Positions 26,041 to 34,586 of a stretch of DNA of 64,000 bases are shown here, in pieces. This DNA comes from an uncultured Dehalococcoidia bacterium (lineage in GTDB: Bacteria; Chloroflexota; Dehalococcoidia; Lucifugimonadales; CATOSD01). Within the stretch, counting starts at the first letter, position 1. Each line of letters begins with the position of its first letter. The position numbers and the translations under genes were made by a program. The DNA lies in NCBI GenBank assembly GCA_951812395.1, contig CATOSD010000001.1:2081108-2145107 (forward strand). The letters run 5' to 3'. Below the pieces are notes generated by a model that did no database searches, had not been told where the DNA came from, and worked only from the letters and a program-made list of their open reading frames with translations.

Positions 26041-27456
26041 TCACCCCGCCTTCGTCAGATCGGCGGGGTGACGCTTGTGCCAGTCCGTGATGGACTGGAA
26101 TGCGCGGGCCGCGGCCAACACAGCGTTTTCCTCGTAGGCCCTGCCCATGAACTGGATGCCCGTGGGCAGACCCTCTTCCGAAAAGCCGCTCGGCACCGAA
26201 ATGGCCGGCAGGCCCGCGCCGTTTCCGACGGCGCCCATCGTATCCCGCCCGCCGTGGAGCGCAGCGCTGCGAAACTCCTGGTCCAGCGGCGTGGCGATCG
26301 TGGAGCGGGTAGGCCCCACCAACGCGTCGAACGGAGCCATCACCTCTTCGGCATCTCTCGCCATCAGAGTCCGCAGCCTCGTCGCCTTCACGTAATCCTT
26401 CCCAAGCACCGCCACCCGCGCGTACAGTCCGTACCGGTCCTCCGGGGCCGTCAGCGCCTCCGGGAGGCCCGCGTCCACGAACTCCTCGAACGCGCTCGCC
26501 GCCTCCGCGAACATTATCGTACGGTTGATGGCCTCGTGCGGCAGGTCCGAGAACTCGACCTCTTCGATGTCGGCGATGGACGCCAGCGCCTCGAGCGCGC
26601 TCTCGAAGTTGGCGCGGGTGGGTTCGTCCACGTTGTCAGTCACGCCCTTGACGACTCCGAGTCTGAACCGGCGGCCCGACACGTCCGAATCGTCGTAGCG
26701 AAAGGTCCGCTCGGTCGTCGAGAGGTCGTTCGGGTCGCTGCCCGCAATCGCCTCCAGCACAAGCCCGCAGTCGTCCGCCGTCAGGCACAGTGGCCCCAGC
26801 TTGTCCAGCGTGTACGACAGCGCCATAGCGCCGTAACGGCTCACGCGCCCGTAGGTTGGGCGCAGGCCCGCGACGCCGCAGTTGCTGGCGGGAGAAATGA
26901 TCGATCCTCCCGTCTCGGAGCCGATTGCGAAGGGAACCAGCCCGGCGGCGGTAGCCGCTCCGGAGCCGCTGGATGAGCCGCCGCTCCACCTGCTCTTGTC
27001 CCAGGGCGTGATGCCCGGTCCGGTAAACGACGCGACAGGCTGGCGGTATCCTCCGCCTCCGGCAAGCTCGACCATCGCCAGCTTCGCCGCCAGCACCGCG
27101 CCGGCTTCTCGCAGCCGTACCACAACTGTCGCGTCGTAGTCGAAGGTCTGGTCGCGCAGCGGCGCCGCGCCCCAGGTGGTGGGAATGCCTCCGGAGGTGG
27201 CGAGCAGGTCCTTCGCTCCGTAGGGAATGCCGTGCAGCGGCCCCCTGTAGTTGCCGCCGCTTATCTCCTCCTCCGCTCGCGCCGCCTGGCTCAGGGCAAG
27301 GTGACGCGTAACCGTTACCACAGCGTTGTAGTCCGGCCCCAGCTTCTCGAGCCGGTCCAGGAACAACACCGCAAGCTCGACCGGAGACGCCTCTCGAGAC
27401 TCGATCAGCCCGCTCAGCTCGCGAACACTGGTGAAGACGTAGTCGTTGGCGGTCAC
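26041..27456 (-). CDS. Amidase-signature hydrolase
   Basis: 471-aa amidase of the AS family (Ser-cisSer-Lys). The catalytic lysine is in GIPYGAKDLL, the cis-serine in GGSSSGSGAA and the nucleophile in GSETGGSI. GTG start with GAGGAGGAG upstream. A 68-residue GatC/AtzG-like protein ends 1 nt before it, pointing to an AtzE/AtzG-type two-subunit amidase rather than a tRNA amidotransferase (no GatB here). Substrate unknown. Confidence 0.9.
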   Translation of the reverse strand: MTANDYVFTSVRELSGLIESREASPVELAVLFLDRLEKLGPDYNAVVTVTRHLALSQAARAEEEISGGNYRGPLHGIPYGAKDLLATSGGIPTTWGAAPLRDQTFDYDATVVVRLREAGAVLAAKLAMVELAGGGGYRQPVASFTGPGITPWDKSRWSGGSSSGSGAATAAGLVPFAIGSETGGSIISPASNCGVAGLRPTYGRVSRYGAMALSYTLDKLGPLCLTADDCGLVLEAIAGSDPNDLSTTERTFRYDDSDVSGRRFRLGVVKGVTDNVDEPTRANFESALEALASIADIEEVEFSDLPHEAINRTIMFAEAASAFEEFVDAGLPEALTAPEDRYGLYARVAVLGKDYVKATRLRTLMARDAEEVMAPFDALVGPTRSTIATPLDQEFRSAALHGGRDTMGAVGNGAGLPAISVPSGFSEEGLPTGIQFMGRAYEENAVLAAARAFQSITDWHKRHPADLTKAG

Positions 27457-27457
27457 G

Positions 27458-27664
27458 TCACTCCTCCTCGCGGTACGGCGCGAACACCGACATAGGCTCG
27501 TTGCCGTTCCGCAGACTGACTGCTCTCAACGCCTCCGACATTTCCACGATGCCCTCGACGCCCTTGCGCACCTCGGCGAGTTGAACTTCGTCAAGCCTGT
27601 CGCCGTACAGCCGGGTGACAATGCGGAGCCTGTCTTCCACTTCGTGCACGTCTTGGTCGCTCAC
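27458..27664 (-). CDS. GatC/AtzG-like small subunit of the amidase
   Basis: 68 aa, mostly helical, ending in a segment of the form NEPMSVFAPYREEE. Small proteins with such an EPA-VF-type tail (DUF4089, AtzG) wrap around an amidase-signature subunit, as GatC does with GatA. It lies directly upstream of the amidase with 1 nt between. GTG start; GAGGAGG precedes. Assignment rests on length, position and the C-terminal motif. Confidence 0.65.
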   Translation of the reverse strand: MSDQDVHEVEDRLRIVTRLYGDRLDEVQLAEVRKGVEGIVEMSEALRAVSLRNGNEPMSVFAPYREEE

Positions 27665-27742
27665 GGTAGGCCTCCTCTTCGTGACTGGTCTCTCTCGAAC
27701 GGGGACTGCTCACTGGCCCGATGCCCCGAATCGATACTAAGG

Positions 27743-27817
27743 GGCTATCCGACAACCCGTTCATCACCCCCATCCTAAGCTTCCCCCGGCGAGGGGGAAG
27801 GGACTCATCGGATAGCC
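27743..27817. mobile_element. Miniature element with perfect 10-bp inverted ends
   Basis: A 75-bp intergenic element with perfect terminal inverted repeats GGCTATCCGA and TCGGATAGCC around the same CTTCCCCC/GGGGGAAG palindrome as the one near 19030. No clear target duplication remains. It lies between the amidase operon and the M55 gene. Confidence 0.7.
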
Positions 27818-27823
27818 TCTATG

Positions 27824-28642
27824 CTACGCGGACGCCGCCAGGATTAGAATGGCGCGGCAACAGTGGAACGCCTCCACGTAGTCGCTTGAGGTGAATGACA
27901 CGGTGACGCCATCATGCCGCTCTACTCCCGGGATGAAAGAGGCGACGTCGGCCATGCCCGCGTTGGCGAGCCGCAGGGTCATGGTGACTGGCGACTCGTA
28001 GCGTACGGGGGCTATCTCCTCCCGGCGCTCTACGGCGGTCGCGGCCTGCTGCCGAATCAGCGCCTGTGACGCCATCGGAGACAGGCACTTGGCGGAGTAC
28101 CGCGTCAGCGCTTCCTTCACGGTGGCGATTTCCACTTCCGGGATCAGGTCTATCGCCATTGCGGTGGTGGTCGAGTCGCCAGTAACGAGCACCACCGGCA
28201 CGCCGTGGTAGCCGGCGATTCCGGCGTTCACGCCCAGCTCTCCCTGCGACTGTCCGTTAATCCGGAAGTCTACCACCGCCCCGGTGAAGGTGTGGTCGAG
28301 GTTGCCGCTCGTGCCCGCTTTGCCGTGATAGCCGACGCACAGCACGGCGCCAAAGCTGTCGTCCAGGCCGGCCATCATCGTCTGGGGCTTGGGTGAGCCT
28401 GTAATGAGTTGGGCGCGTTGGTCCAGTAGCTCGTGGATGAGGTTCATCTGCGTGCCGTGGCTGTCGTTGACGACTACTTCATCCGCGCCGGCTTTGAAAG
28501 CCCCTTCGACCGCGGCATTGGCCTCCAGCGTCATCAGCCGCCGTGCCGCCTCGTAGTCTTTGCCGTCTCGGCCAGTGTGGTCCCTGTGGACGACCCCGCT
28601 CACGCCCTCCATGTCCACCGAGACGAGCACTTTCAACGCCAT
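27824..28642 (-). CDS. M55 D-aminopeptidase, DppA-like
   Basis: 272-aa zinc aminopeptidase of the M55 family. The zinc-binding SVDMEGVSG opens the protein (D9, E11), with NDSHG near residue 60 and YHGKAGTSGNLDHTF in the middle. DppA forms a decameric ring and frees D-Ala or acts on short D-peptides. ATG has GGGAGGTG 5 nt upstream. Only dipeptide-type importer genes of the window (41947-45630) are far away. Confidence 0.9.
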   Translation of the reverse strand: MALKVLVSVDMEGVSGVVHRDHTGRDGKDYEAARRLMTLEANAAVEGAFKAGADEVVVNDSHGTQMNLIHELLDQRAQLITGSPKPQTMMAGLDDSFGAVLCVGYHGKAGTSGNLDHTFTGAVVDFRINGQSQGELGVNAGIAGYHGVPVVLVTGDSTTTAMAIDLIPEVEIATVKEALTRYSAKCLSPMASQALIRQQAATAVERREEIAPVRYESPVTMTLRLANAGMADVASFIPGVERHDGVTVSFTSSDYVEAFHCCRAILILAASA

Positions 28643-28711
28643 GACGCACCTCCCCAGCCAGTACTGTCTGCCATAGTACCACAGCGGTAGGGACGAGCAT
28701 GACTGGGCGGC

Positions 28712-30121
28712 TCAGCCTACGACGATAAGCCGGATAGCCAGCGTCGCGAGCCCGAGGTAGATGAGAAAACCCACGACGTCGGTTATGGTGGTGACCGCCA
28801 CGGCGGACGCGAGCGCCGGGTCGATCCGGATCGCTCGAAGGCCCAGAGGCACGACCACGCCGCTTATTCCGGCAACGATCATGTTCGCCATCATCGCAAC
28901 GCCAACCACTATGGCCAGATACTCGTTGCCGCCCATCCAGACCATCACGATACACGCGACGAGCAGTCCAAGTATCAAGCCGTGTACAAGGCCGAGCACG
29001 GCTTCCTTCATGAGAATCCGCTTGGTCGCCGTCGTGCCAAGATCACCGAGAGCGAGCGAGCGCACGATGAGGGTTAGAGTCTGAGTGCCCGCGATTCCGC
29101 CTTGACCGGCTATCACAGGAAGGAACGCCGCGAGCGCTACGGCTCTGCCGAGCGTCGATTGGAACAGCGTGATTATCAGTCCCGCGAGTATCGCCGTTCC
29201 GAGGTTGACGCACAGCCAGGGCAGCCGGTTGCGAATGGAGCGCACTATTGGACCATGCGCGGATTCGCTCCTGTCTACCCCAATCATCCGGTACATGTCC
29301 TCGGTGGCCTCGCTTTCGACCACGTCGATCATGTCCTCAAGCGTAAGGACTCCGACCAGATGCTCGTCCTCGTCCACGACGGGGAGCCTCTGGATGCCGT
29401 AGCGCTCCATCAGGCGGGCGCACTGCTCCTGGTCAGTGTCCGCCAGCACCGAGATGATGTCCGTCTCCATGAGCAGGCTGATTAGCTGGTGTGGATGCGC
29501 CAGGACTAGCTGGGAAAGGCTGATGCCGCCACGCAACATCCCGTTGGAGTCCACCACGAACATGTAGGAGACCTCTTCGGGGCGAAGCTCGCCGGCCCAC
29601 CGCCGGACGAACGACACCGCCTGCGAGACGGTCATCCGGTCGCGAAGGGCTATCAGGTGAGGCGTCATCAGGCCGCCGGCCTGGTCGTCTCTGTAATCCA
29701 GCAGCGGGATGACCTCGCTGGCGTCCGCCATGTTTTCCAAGGCCGTCTTGGAAACGGCTACGGGAAGTCCACGCAGAATATCCGCGGCAACTTCCGGTCT
29801 GGACTGGTCGAGGGTAGAGGCGAGCTGCCTCGGTATCATAGACATGCACAGCTCAACAGCCTCCGCGGGCTCCAACTCCCCCAGAATTTCCGCAAGGTTG
29901 TCGGGCGACAGGTGTTCCAGCAGCCTGACTTGCAGCTCCGGGTTCATGTGAGAGACCACTTCCGCCTGGTCTTTCAGCCGGAGGCGGGAGATTCGCGCGA
30001 CAGCCTCCGTTATCGCGCCGCGCGACATCAGGTCCGTCAGCCATGTGGTAACTCGATCTACTGTGCTCTGCGCGTGTACCAGAAACAGCGTGGCATCTTC
30101 GCGCGTGATTCGTTTTCTCAT
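28712..30121 (-). CDS. mgtE: Magnesium transporter MgtE
   Basis: 469-aa Mg2+ channel. N-terminal superhelical MgtE_N domain (about 1-130, LLEHLSPDNLAEILGEL), two CBS domains (about 135-260, QRLPVVDEDEHLVGVLTLEDMID), a connecting helix, then five transmembrane helices with the pore stretch PVIAGQGGIAGTQTL. The CBS region closes the pore when cytoplasmic Mg is high. ATG with AGGGGA upstream. I looked for an M-box type leader in 30122-30282 and saw none. Confidence 0.95.
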   Translation of the reverse strand: MRKRITREDATLFLVHAQSTVDRVTTWLTDLMSRGAITEAVARISRLRLKDQAEVVSHMNPELQVRLLEHLSPDNLAEILGELEPAEAVELCMSMIPRQLASTLDQSRPEVAADILRGLPVAVSKTALENMADASEVIPLLDYRDDQAGGLMTPHLIALRDRMTVSQAVSFVRRWAGELRPEEVSYMFVVDSNGMLRGGISLSQLVLAHPHQLISLLMETDIISVLADTDQEQCARLMERYGIQRLPVVDEDEHLVGVLTLEDMIDVVESEATEDMYRMIGVDRSESAHGPIVRSIRNRLPWLCVNLGTAILAGLIITLFQSTLGRAVALAAFLPVIAGQGGIAGTQTLTLIVRSLALGDLGTTATKRILMKEAVLGLVHGLILGLLVACIVMVWMGGNEYLAIVVGVAMMANMIVAGISGVVVPLGLRAIRIDPALASAVAVTTITDVVGFLIYLGLATLAIRLIVVG

Positions 30122-30282
30122 TCAGGTCCCCTGGGCCTATCAAGAATGGGGTCGAGGCAAGGCGTCAGCCGGCGCCAACCCTAGCAATCTTAGGCAGTGG
30201 GAGATGGGAGATTCTTGGCAAAAGTGGGTCAGTGAGCGCAATTTCTGGAAAAGACTTGGAAAGTGACCAATCTGAAGCCTAC

Positions 30283-32610
30283 TCAGAGCGCGCTCGGAAG
30301 GATTCTGAGCTCCTTGACAGCCGCCCTGTTGACCTCTTCCGCGGACCAGGCGATGGGCACTCCCGTCCCGCGCCGCCAGAGCGGCAGCATGTCGGAGTAG
30401 TGAGTGGAAAGCGGATTACCGGACTGGCCGCCCGGCAGCACGAACCGGCTGGCGTCCCAGTTGCCAACGTCGATCACCATCCGTAGAGACGCGACGACCG
30501 ACACGCCTTCGGATGGGGCACCCATCGTGCTGGCGGCCTGGCTCACGGTGTCCGAGTCGCCACCCCAGGGGAACGGGCCGAGGTCCAGCAGCATGCCAAG
30601 GGGCCGGCGAACCGACGCGGGGTGGCGCAGCGTGGTTGGCCTCACTCTGCCCCACGCCCAGAGACGTTCGTCCGGTCCGAACCGGAGGCGAAGCCCGGCG
30701 TAGGCCGCTGCCAGGGCAGCGTCCACTTCCCCCAGCCAGGGGCGTCCGAACCAGTCGTCCGGACGTTCCTCCATGAGCCGCGCCAGCAGGCAGATGAGCC
30801 TGTGGCCGATGATGGTGCGTACCGTCAGGCGTGTAAAGCCGGCGCCCAGCGCCCATTTGCTCGAACGCGGGGCTTTGGCCTCGGCCAGCCGCCTGGTCAT
30901 CTCCCAGATGAAGAACTCGTAGAGCGACGCCGCGGTGGAGTCTGCCGCGACCCTTCCGTCCCACGCCATGAGCATCTCCAGCGCCCTCGCCGACTCCGCT
31001 GACGCACCGGACGCGGCGAGCACTCCGGACCGCATGTCCAGCCACGGCAGGGATAGCAGGTCCATCTGAAGCGACAGGGTGGAATCTATGTCCCAGTCGT
31101 TTCTCGACGTCAGCATCTCGGCGATTCGCCTTCGACGGTAAGGTGGCAGCCAGTCCCCGCCGAGAAAGAGACCATCGCTATCCGGTCCCACGCCGTCGTT
31201 TGCGGTCGCCACGAAGCCCTCCTCTGGATCGAGGATGGCCGGCATTTCGTCGAATGGGACGGGGAGGTCTTCCCAGCCCGCGTCGACATCCCAACCGGCG
31301 GTGGGCAGCGTGCCGCATCCCTTGCGGCGCGACGGAACCTGCCCCGCCATGAGGCCGCCTACGCTTCCATTCTCGTCGGCGTAGACCAGACCGAACGACG
31401 CGAGGTTCCATGTGGACCACGCCCGGCGAAACTGATCGAAGCTCCGGGCCTTGTGCAGCTCGTCCAGCGTGTTTAGCGGCGCATCGCCCAGCCAGGTGGC
31501 AGAGAGCGACACTGCCGGCGCGTCTTCGCTCAGCGCCGGACTGATGATGGGGCCTCTCTTTGTCACGAGCACCTCGTCCACCAGCGGAGCGTGGCCCTTG
31601 ACGCCGATGACCTCGCGGATCACGTCGCACTCAACGAATTCATCGCCCTCCTGAACGCTTCGCCCATCGGGGCCTACGCGCTCCAGGAACAGGTCTGTGT
31701 TGTCCACCAGGCCGGCGGTCACGCCCCAGGCAATCGAACCGTTGTGCGCGGCGACGAAGAGTGGCGCGCCAACGAAGCTAGCGCCCGCGACCGTCCAATC
31801 GGGCGTGCTCACACGGGCCAGGTACCAGCTCGGCGGCAACTCTGGGCGCAGATGTGGGTCGTTGGCAAGTATTGGCCTTCCCGTCGCGGTCCGTACGGGA
31901 GCGATCGCCCAGCCGTTGGACATGCCGCCGCACCCCGCCAGGCTCGCGAACGCGGCCAGGTCCGAGGCCAGCGCGTCGAAGGCCCTCTTGGAGTGAGGTG
32001 CGTCAGCGGCGTTCCGGTGTCGCGACGGTTCGAGCGCCGCCAGCGCCTCGGCGCCGTCCTCCTGGAGAATCTTCATTCGGGCGAGCTCCACGTCCCAGTT
32101 GGCCGAGAGGGAGAAGGCCACGAGCTTGCCCACCGCCATCACGTCCTCGGGAAGGTAGCGCGTCGTGTAGATTCCGGCCAGCGCGAACTCGTGGGGCCTG
32201 CGTGGACTGCCGAGGGTGGCGCCGTCGTAGAGGCCGCGCGCGTAGGCGGCGACGTCGCGTTTGGACTGCTCGCTCAGCGCCCTGGACTGCGCAGCCCCCG
32301 AGCGCCGGAAGCCGATTCGCCGGGAGAGCCTGTCCATTGGCAACATCCCGGGGCCGCTCACCTCGGCCAGCGTACCGCGCACCAGCCGCAGCAGGCCTTC
32401 GAGCTGTACCGCGCGGTCTTGGCCGTGGCAGAAGCCGAGGCCGTACCAGCCGTCCTCGACTGTGCCGGCCTCCACGTAAGGGATTCCCCAGCGGTCTCTG
32501 CGTATGACCACTTCGGCCCGGGCGCCGCGAGTCTCCAGCCGGCCCATGGTCTTGGGAAGCCGTCGGCCCAGCATAGCAAGCAGCAGGCCGCGAGAGAGTG
32601 TCTTCAGCAT
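30283..32610 (-). CDS. Penicillin-acylase family Ntn-hydrolase
   Basis: 775-aa proenzyme of the penicillin amidase family. The N-terminal nucleophile after autocleavage would be S231 in CGGMSNGWAI, preceded by the alpha chain and spacer; ILANDPHL and PWGGDSDTV are further markers. FGLGFCHGQDR-like motif (WYGLGFCHGQDRAVQLE) marks the alpha chain. A hydrophobic N-terminus (LSRGLLLAMLGRRL) is not a clear signal peptide. Members hydrolyse amides such as penicillins or acyl-homoserine lactones; the substrate is unknown. Confidence 0.9.
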   Translation of the reverse strand: MLKTLSRGLLLAMLGRRLPKTMGRLETRGARAEVVIRRDRWGIPYVEAGTVEDGWYGLGFCHGQDRAVQLEGLLRLVRGTLAEVSGPGMLPMDRLSRRIGFRRSGAAQSRALSEQSKRDVAAYARGLYDGATLGSPRRPHEFALAGIYTTRYLPEDVMAVGKLVAFSLSANWDVELARMKILQEDGAEALAALEPSRHRNAADAPHSKRAFDALASDLAAFASLAGCGGMSNGWAIAPVRTATGRPILANDPHLRPELPPSWYLARVSTPDWTVAGASFVGAPLFVAAHNGSIAWGVTAGLVDNTDLFLERVGPDGRSVQEGDEFVECDVIREVIGVKGHAPLVDEVLVTKRGPIISPALSEDAPAVSLSATWLGDAPLNTLDELHKARSFDQFRRAWSTWNLASFGLVYADENGSVGGLMAGQVPSRRKGCGTLPTAGWDVDAGWEDLPVPFDEMPAILDPEEGFVATANDGVGPDSDGLFLGGDWLPPYRRRRIAEMLTSRNDWDIDSTLSLQMDLLSLPWLDMRSGVLAASGASAESARALEMLMAWDGRVAADSTAASLYEFFIWEMTRRLAEAKAPRSSKWALGAGFTRLTVRTIIGHRLICLLARLMEERPDDWFGRPWLGEVDAALAAAYAGLRLRFGPDERLWAWGRVRPTTLRHPASVRRPLGMLLDLGPFPWGGDSDTVSQAASTMGAPSEGVSVVASLRMVIDVGNWDASRFVLPGGQSGNPLSTHYSDMLPLWRRGTGVPIAWSAEEVNRAAVKELRILPSAL

Positions 32611-32656
32611 ACCTTTACCTCACCGCGCCTCGAGGGCGAAATCCGTCCCTCAGGAA

Positions 32657-32686
32657 TTGACGCGATAGTCCGCGTGACATTACAAT
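32657..32686 (+). promoter_or_regulatory. Predicted promoter for the SWIM-domain gene
   Basis: TTGACG at 32657-32662 and TACAAT at 32681-32686 with 18 nt between; both match the consensus at 5 of 6. Transcripts would have a leader of about 100 nt. Confidence 0.55.
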
Positions 32687-32795
32687 CTTAGCTGATCAGG
32701 CCTTGCGGCTGCCGAGTGTGCGCCGCAGATGACGCGAACAGACCAGTAGCCCCGCCATTCGCGCGGGGCGAAGTGCGAAAAGGAGTTCACCGCCC

Positions 32796-33029
32796 ATGTA
32801 CTCATCGAGCCTCGTAAGGAAAGCCGCCAAGGCCAGAGACTACGCCGAACAGGGCGACCGAGCAAGTCTGATAAGCTGTTCCGTAGCATTCCGAGGCGAC
32901 AACGGCGACCATCTGGTGACTTACGAGGCGGGAGCGTGGCGTTGCGACTGCCACACGCATAGCATGAACCAGGACTGCAGCCACGCGATGGCCATGGAAC
33001 TGATGCTCACGGACCTGCTGCCCACGTAG
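32796..33029 (+). CDS. SWIM zinc-finger protein
   Basis: 77-aa protein with a SWIM motif, CxC-x(n)-CxH, seen as WRCDCHTHSMNQDCSHAMAME. Such small SWIM proteins may bind DNA or protein; no role is known for this one. AAAGGAG lies 10 nt upstream of the ATG. It sits alone between the acylase and the SCO1664-type gene, which is transcribed towards it. Confidence 0.8.
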   Translation: MYSSSLVRKAAKARDYAEQGDRASLISCSVAFRGDNGDHLVTYEAGAWRCDCHTHSMNQDCSHAMAMELMLTDLLPT

Positions 33030-33045
33030 CCGGGGGACCGCGGCC

Positions 33046-33834
33046 TCACACCCAGGGCCAGGGCACGTTGTAGTAGGGGTCCAGCGCGGGCAGCGACTTT
33101 TCCTCCAGCAGAAAGCCAACCCTGCTCAACAGAGCGCCAACCTCCGCTGGCGATAGCATCTCTGTCAAACGGCCGGAGACGTCCCCCGTCGTCTGCAGGT
33201 CTCGGCTCAGCGCCTCGATGTCCCTCACCACGTCGTCTGGCATGGGCTTGCCCCAGAACTCCAGCATCACCGTGCGCAGCTTGAAAGACGGGTGAAACGT
33301 AAGCCCGTGGTCGATGCTCCACACCGTGCCGTGCGGGTCCAGCAGGCAGTGGCCCGCCTTGCGGTCCGCGTTGTTGACCAGCAGATCGAAGATGGCGAAC
33401 CTCTGCAACTGGTCGGCCTGGTCCTCGACAAGGTCGAAGTAGTTCGTTTCGGGGTCGTGCTCCACGTACATCTGCACTGTGCCTAAACCGTAAGGCCCTT
33501 CGCGCACGAGCGTAAGCGGTACCGCAGGCCAGCCGAGCCAGTTGCTGAGCACGTATGTCGCATACTCCCGCTTGTACAGCGAACCGGAAGGGAAGTCCCA
33601 CAGTGGGCGCTCACCGTCCCTTGGCTTGTAGATGGCCCGGAGAAACTTGCCCGGTCCAGCACCGATGCGCACGTAGAATGTGTAGTTGGAGCCCCAGGGC
33701 ATTCGGTAGCCGCTGACGATTTCCCCGGACTGTAGCAACGGCCTCGCCTCCTCTTCGGTCAGGGTGACGGGCGTACCGTGCTCTGAGTCGTCGGGGAAAG
33801 TGTAGCGATTTCTGCGCCGCCGCCTGCGGGACAA
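33046..33834 (-). CDS. SCO1664-family kinase-like protein
   Basis: 262-aa protein of a family found in Actinobacteria and Chloroflexi. It has a distant PI3/PI4-kinase-like core: RAIYKPRDGERPLWDFPSGSLYKREYA near the start, FDLLVNNADRKAGHCLLD as catalytic-loop equivalent and WSIDHGLTFH as metal-binding equivalent. TTG 33834 is chosen because GGAGGG lies 10 nt upstream; the longer reading frame to 34059 overlaps the preceding gene by 112 nt. Always paired with DUF3090, as here; function unknown. Confidence 0.85.
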   Translation of the reverse strand: MSRRRRRRNRYTFPDDSEHGTPVTLTEEEARPLLQSGEIVSGYRMPWGSNYTFYVRIGAGPGKFLRAIYKPRDGERPLWDFPSGSLYKREYATYVLSNWLGWPAVPLTLVREGPYGLGTVQMYVEHDPETNYFDLVEDQADQLQRFAIFDLLVNNADRKAGHCLLDPHGTVWSIDHGLTFHPSFKLRTVMLEFWGKPMPDDVVRDIEALSRDLQTTGDVSGRLTEMLSPAEVGALLSRVGFLLEEKSLPALDPYYNVPWPWV

Positions 33835-33947
33835 GGTTCGGTGACCCTCCAACGGGGATGCGGGAAGTATAGGATTCGACCGCGCCCGACATCGGAGCGG
33901 TAAACAGGGCGCTCCTGGGCGTGGCGCCCAATGCGGTCCGGCGGTGG

Positions 33948-34460
33948 CTACTCGCTCAGGTTCAGCGCCTTGATCTGGCCGTTCATCCTGGGACAGGTGT
34001 GGCCGTCGGGGTCTATCGCTATGTTGCACAGGGGACATATGGGCCGACCGGCGGCGCACACTCGCAGCGCGTTCTCAGCGAAGCTCTCGGCCTGCGAGGG
34101 GTCCGCCCACAGCCTGACGTCGGCGGTGTCCTCATCGGCCTCGTGCGCGTCGACTATGAACATCGCCCGGCGTTCGTGGTAGCCCAGCGCCAGCTTGCTC
34201 GCCTTTAGCTCCACGTTGGTCAAGGGTTGCACCTCGTGCTCGTACGGAGGGTTGGCCTCTCGGCCGCCTGTGTCCTCGAGCGTCGATGCGATCTGCTGCA
34301 TTGCCATCGCGAGCTGCGCGAGCTGCTCTTTTTCCAGCCAGATTGTGGCCGTGCTGCTCCCGCTCTCGGCTTTGACCCTGAACGTGCGCTTGCCGGGTTC
34401 GCCTAACGCCTCGGGCACAAGCGAGTTGATGTTGGTGAACTCGTTAGTTGCTCCAGCCAT
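33948..34460 (-). CDS. DUF3090-family protein
   Basis: 170-aa protein whose N-terminal part (FRVKAESGSSTATIWLEKEQL) and C-terminal CPLCNIAIDPDGHTCPR zinc knuckle mark DUF3090. In Actinobacteria and Chloroflexi it stands with a SCO1664-type gene and a histidine-phosphatase; the first two are here, the phosphatase is not. ATG 34460 with GAGGTG 6 nt upstream is preferred over a GTG three codons earlier. Function unknown. Confidence 0.87.
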   Translation of the reverse strand: MAGATNEFTNINSLVPEALGEPGKRTFRVKAESGSSTATIWLEKEQLAQLAMAMQQIASTLEDTGGREANPPYEHEVQPLTNVELKASKLALGYHERRAMFIVDAHEADEDTADVRLWADPSQAESFAENALRVCAAGRPICPLCNIAIDPDGHTCPRMNGQIKALNLSE

Positions 34461-34536
34461 AATGTACACCTCATGTTAGTTGAAGCTCTTTAAGTCCGCA
34501 AGTCAAACGCGACATGCGCGGGGGTAGCCGATTTGC

Positions 34537-34542
34537 TAGAAT
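34537..34542 (+). promoter_or_regulatory. Possible -10 box for the phosphonoacetate hydrolase gene
   Basis: TAGAAT followed by TGGGC, 45 nt before the ATG. The -35 at 17 nt (ATGCGC) is poor. Confidence 0.3.
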
Positions 34543-34586
34543 TGGGCACGGCGGGCGGAGAGAATCACCGCCCTGGAGGGACCCAA

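Noticed and set aside
30122-30282. Possible Mg-sensing riboswitch before mgtE
   Set aside because: I looked on the minus strand for M-box conserved segments and found none.
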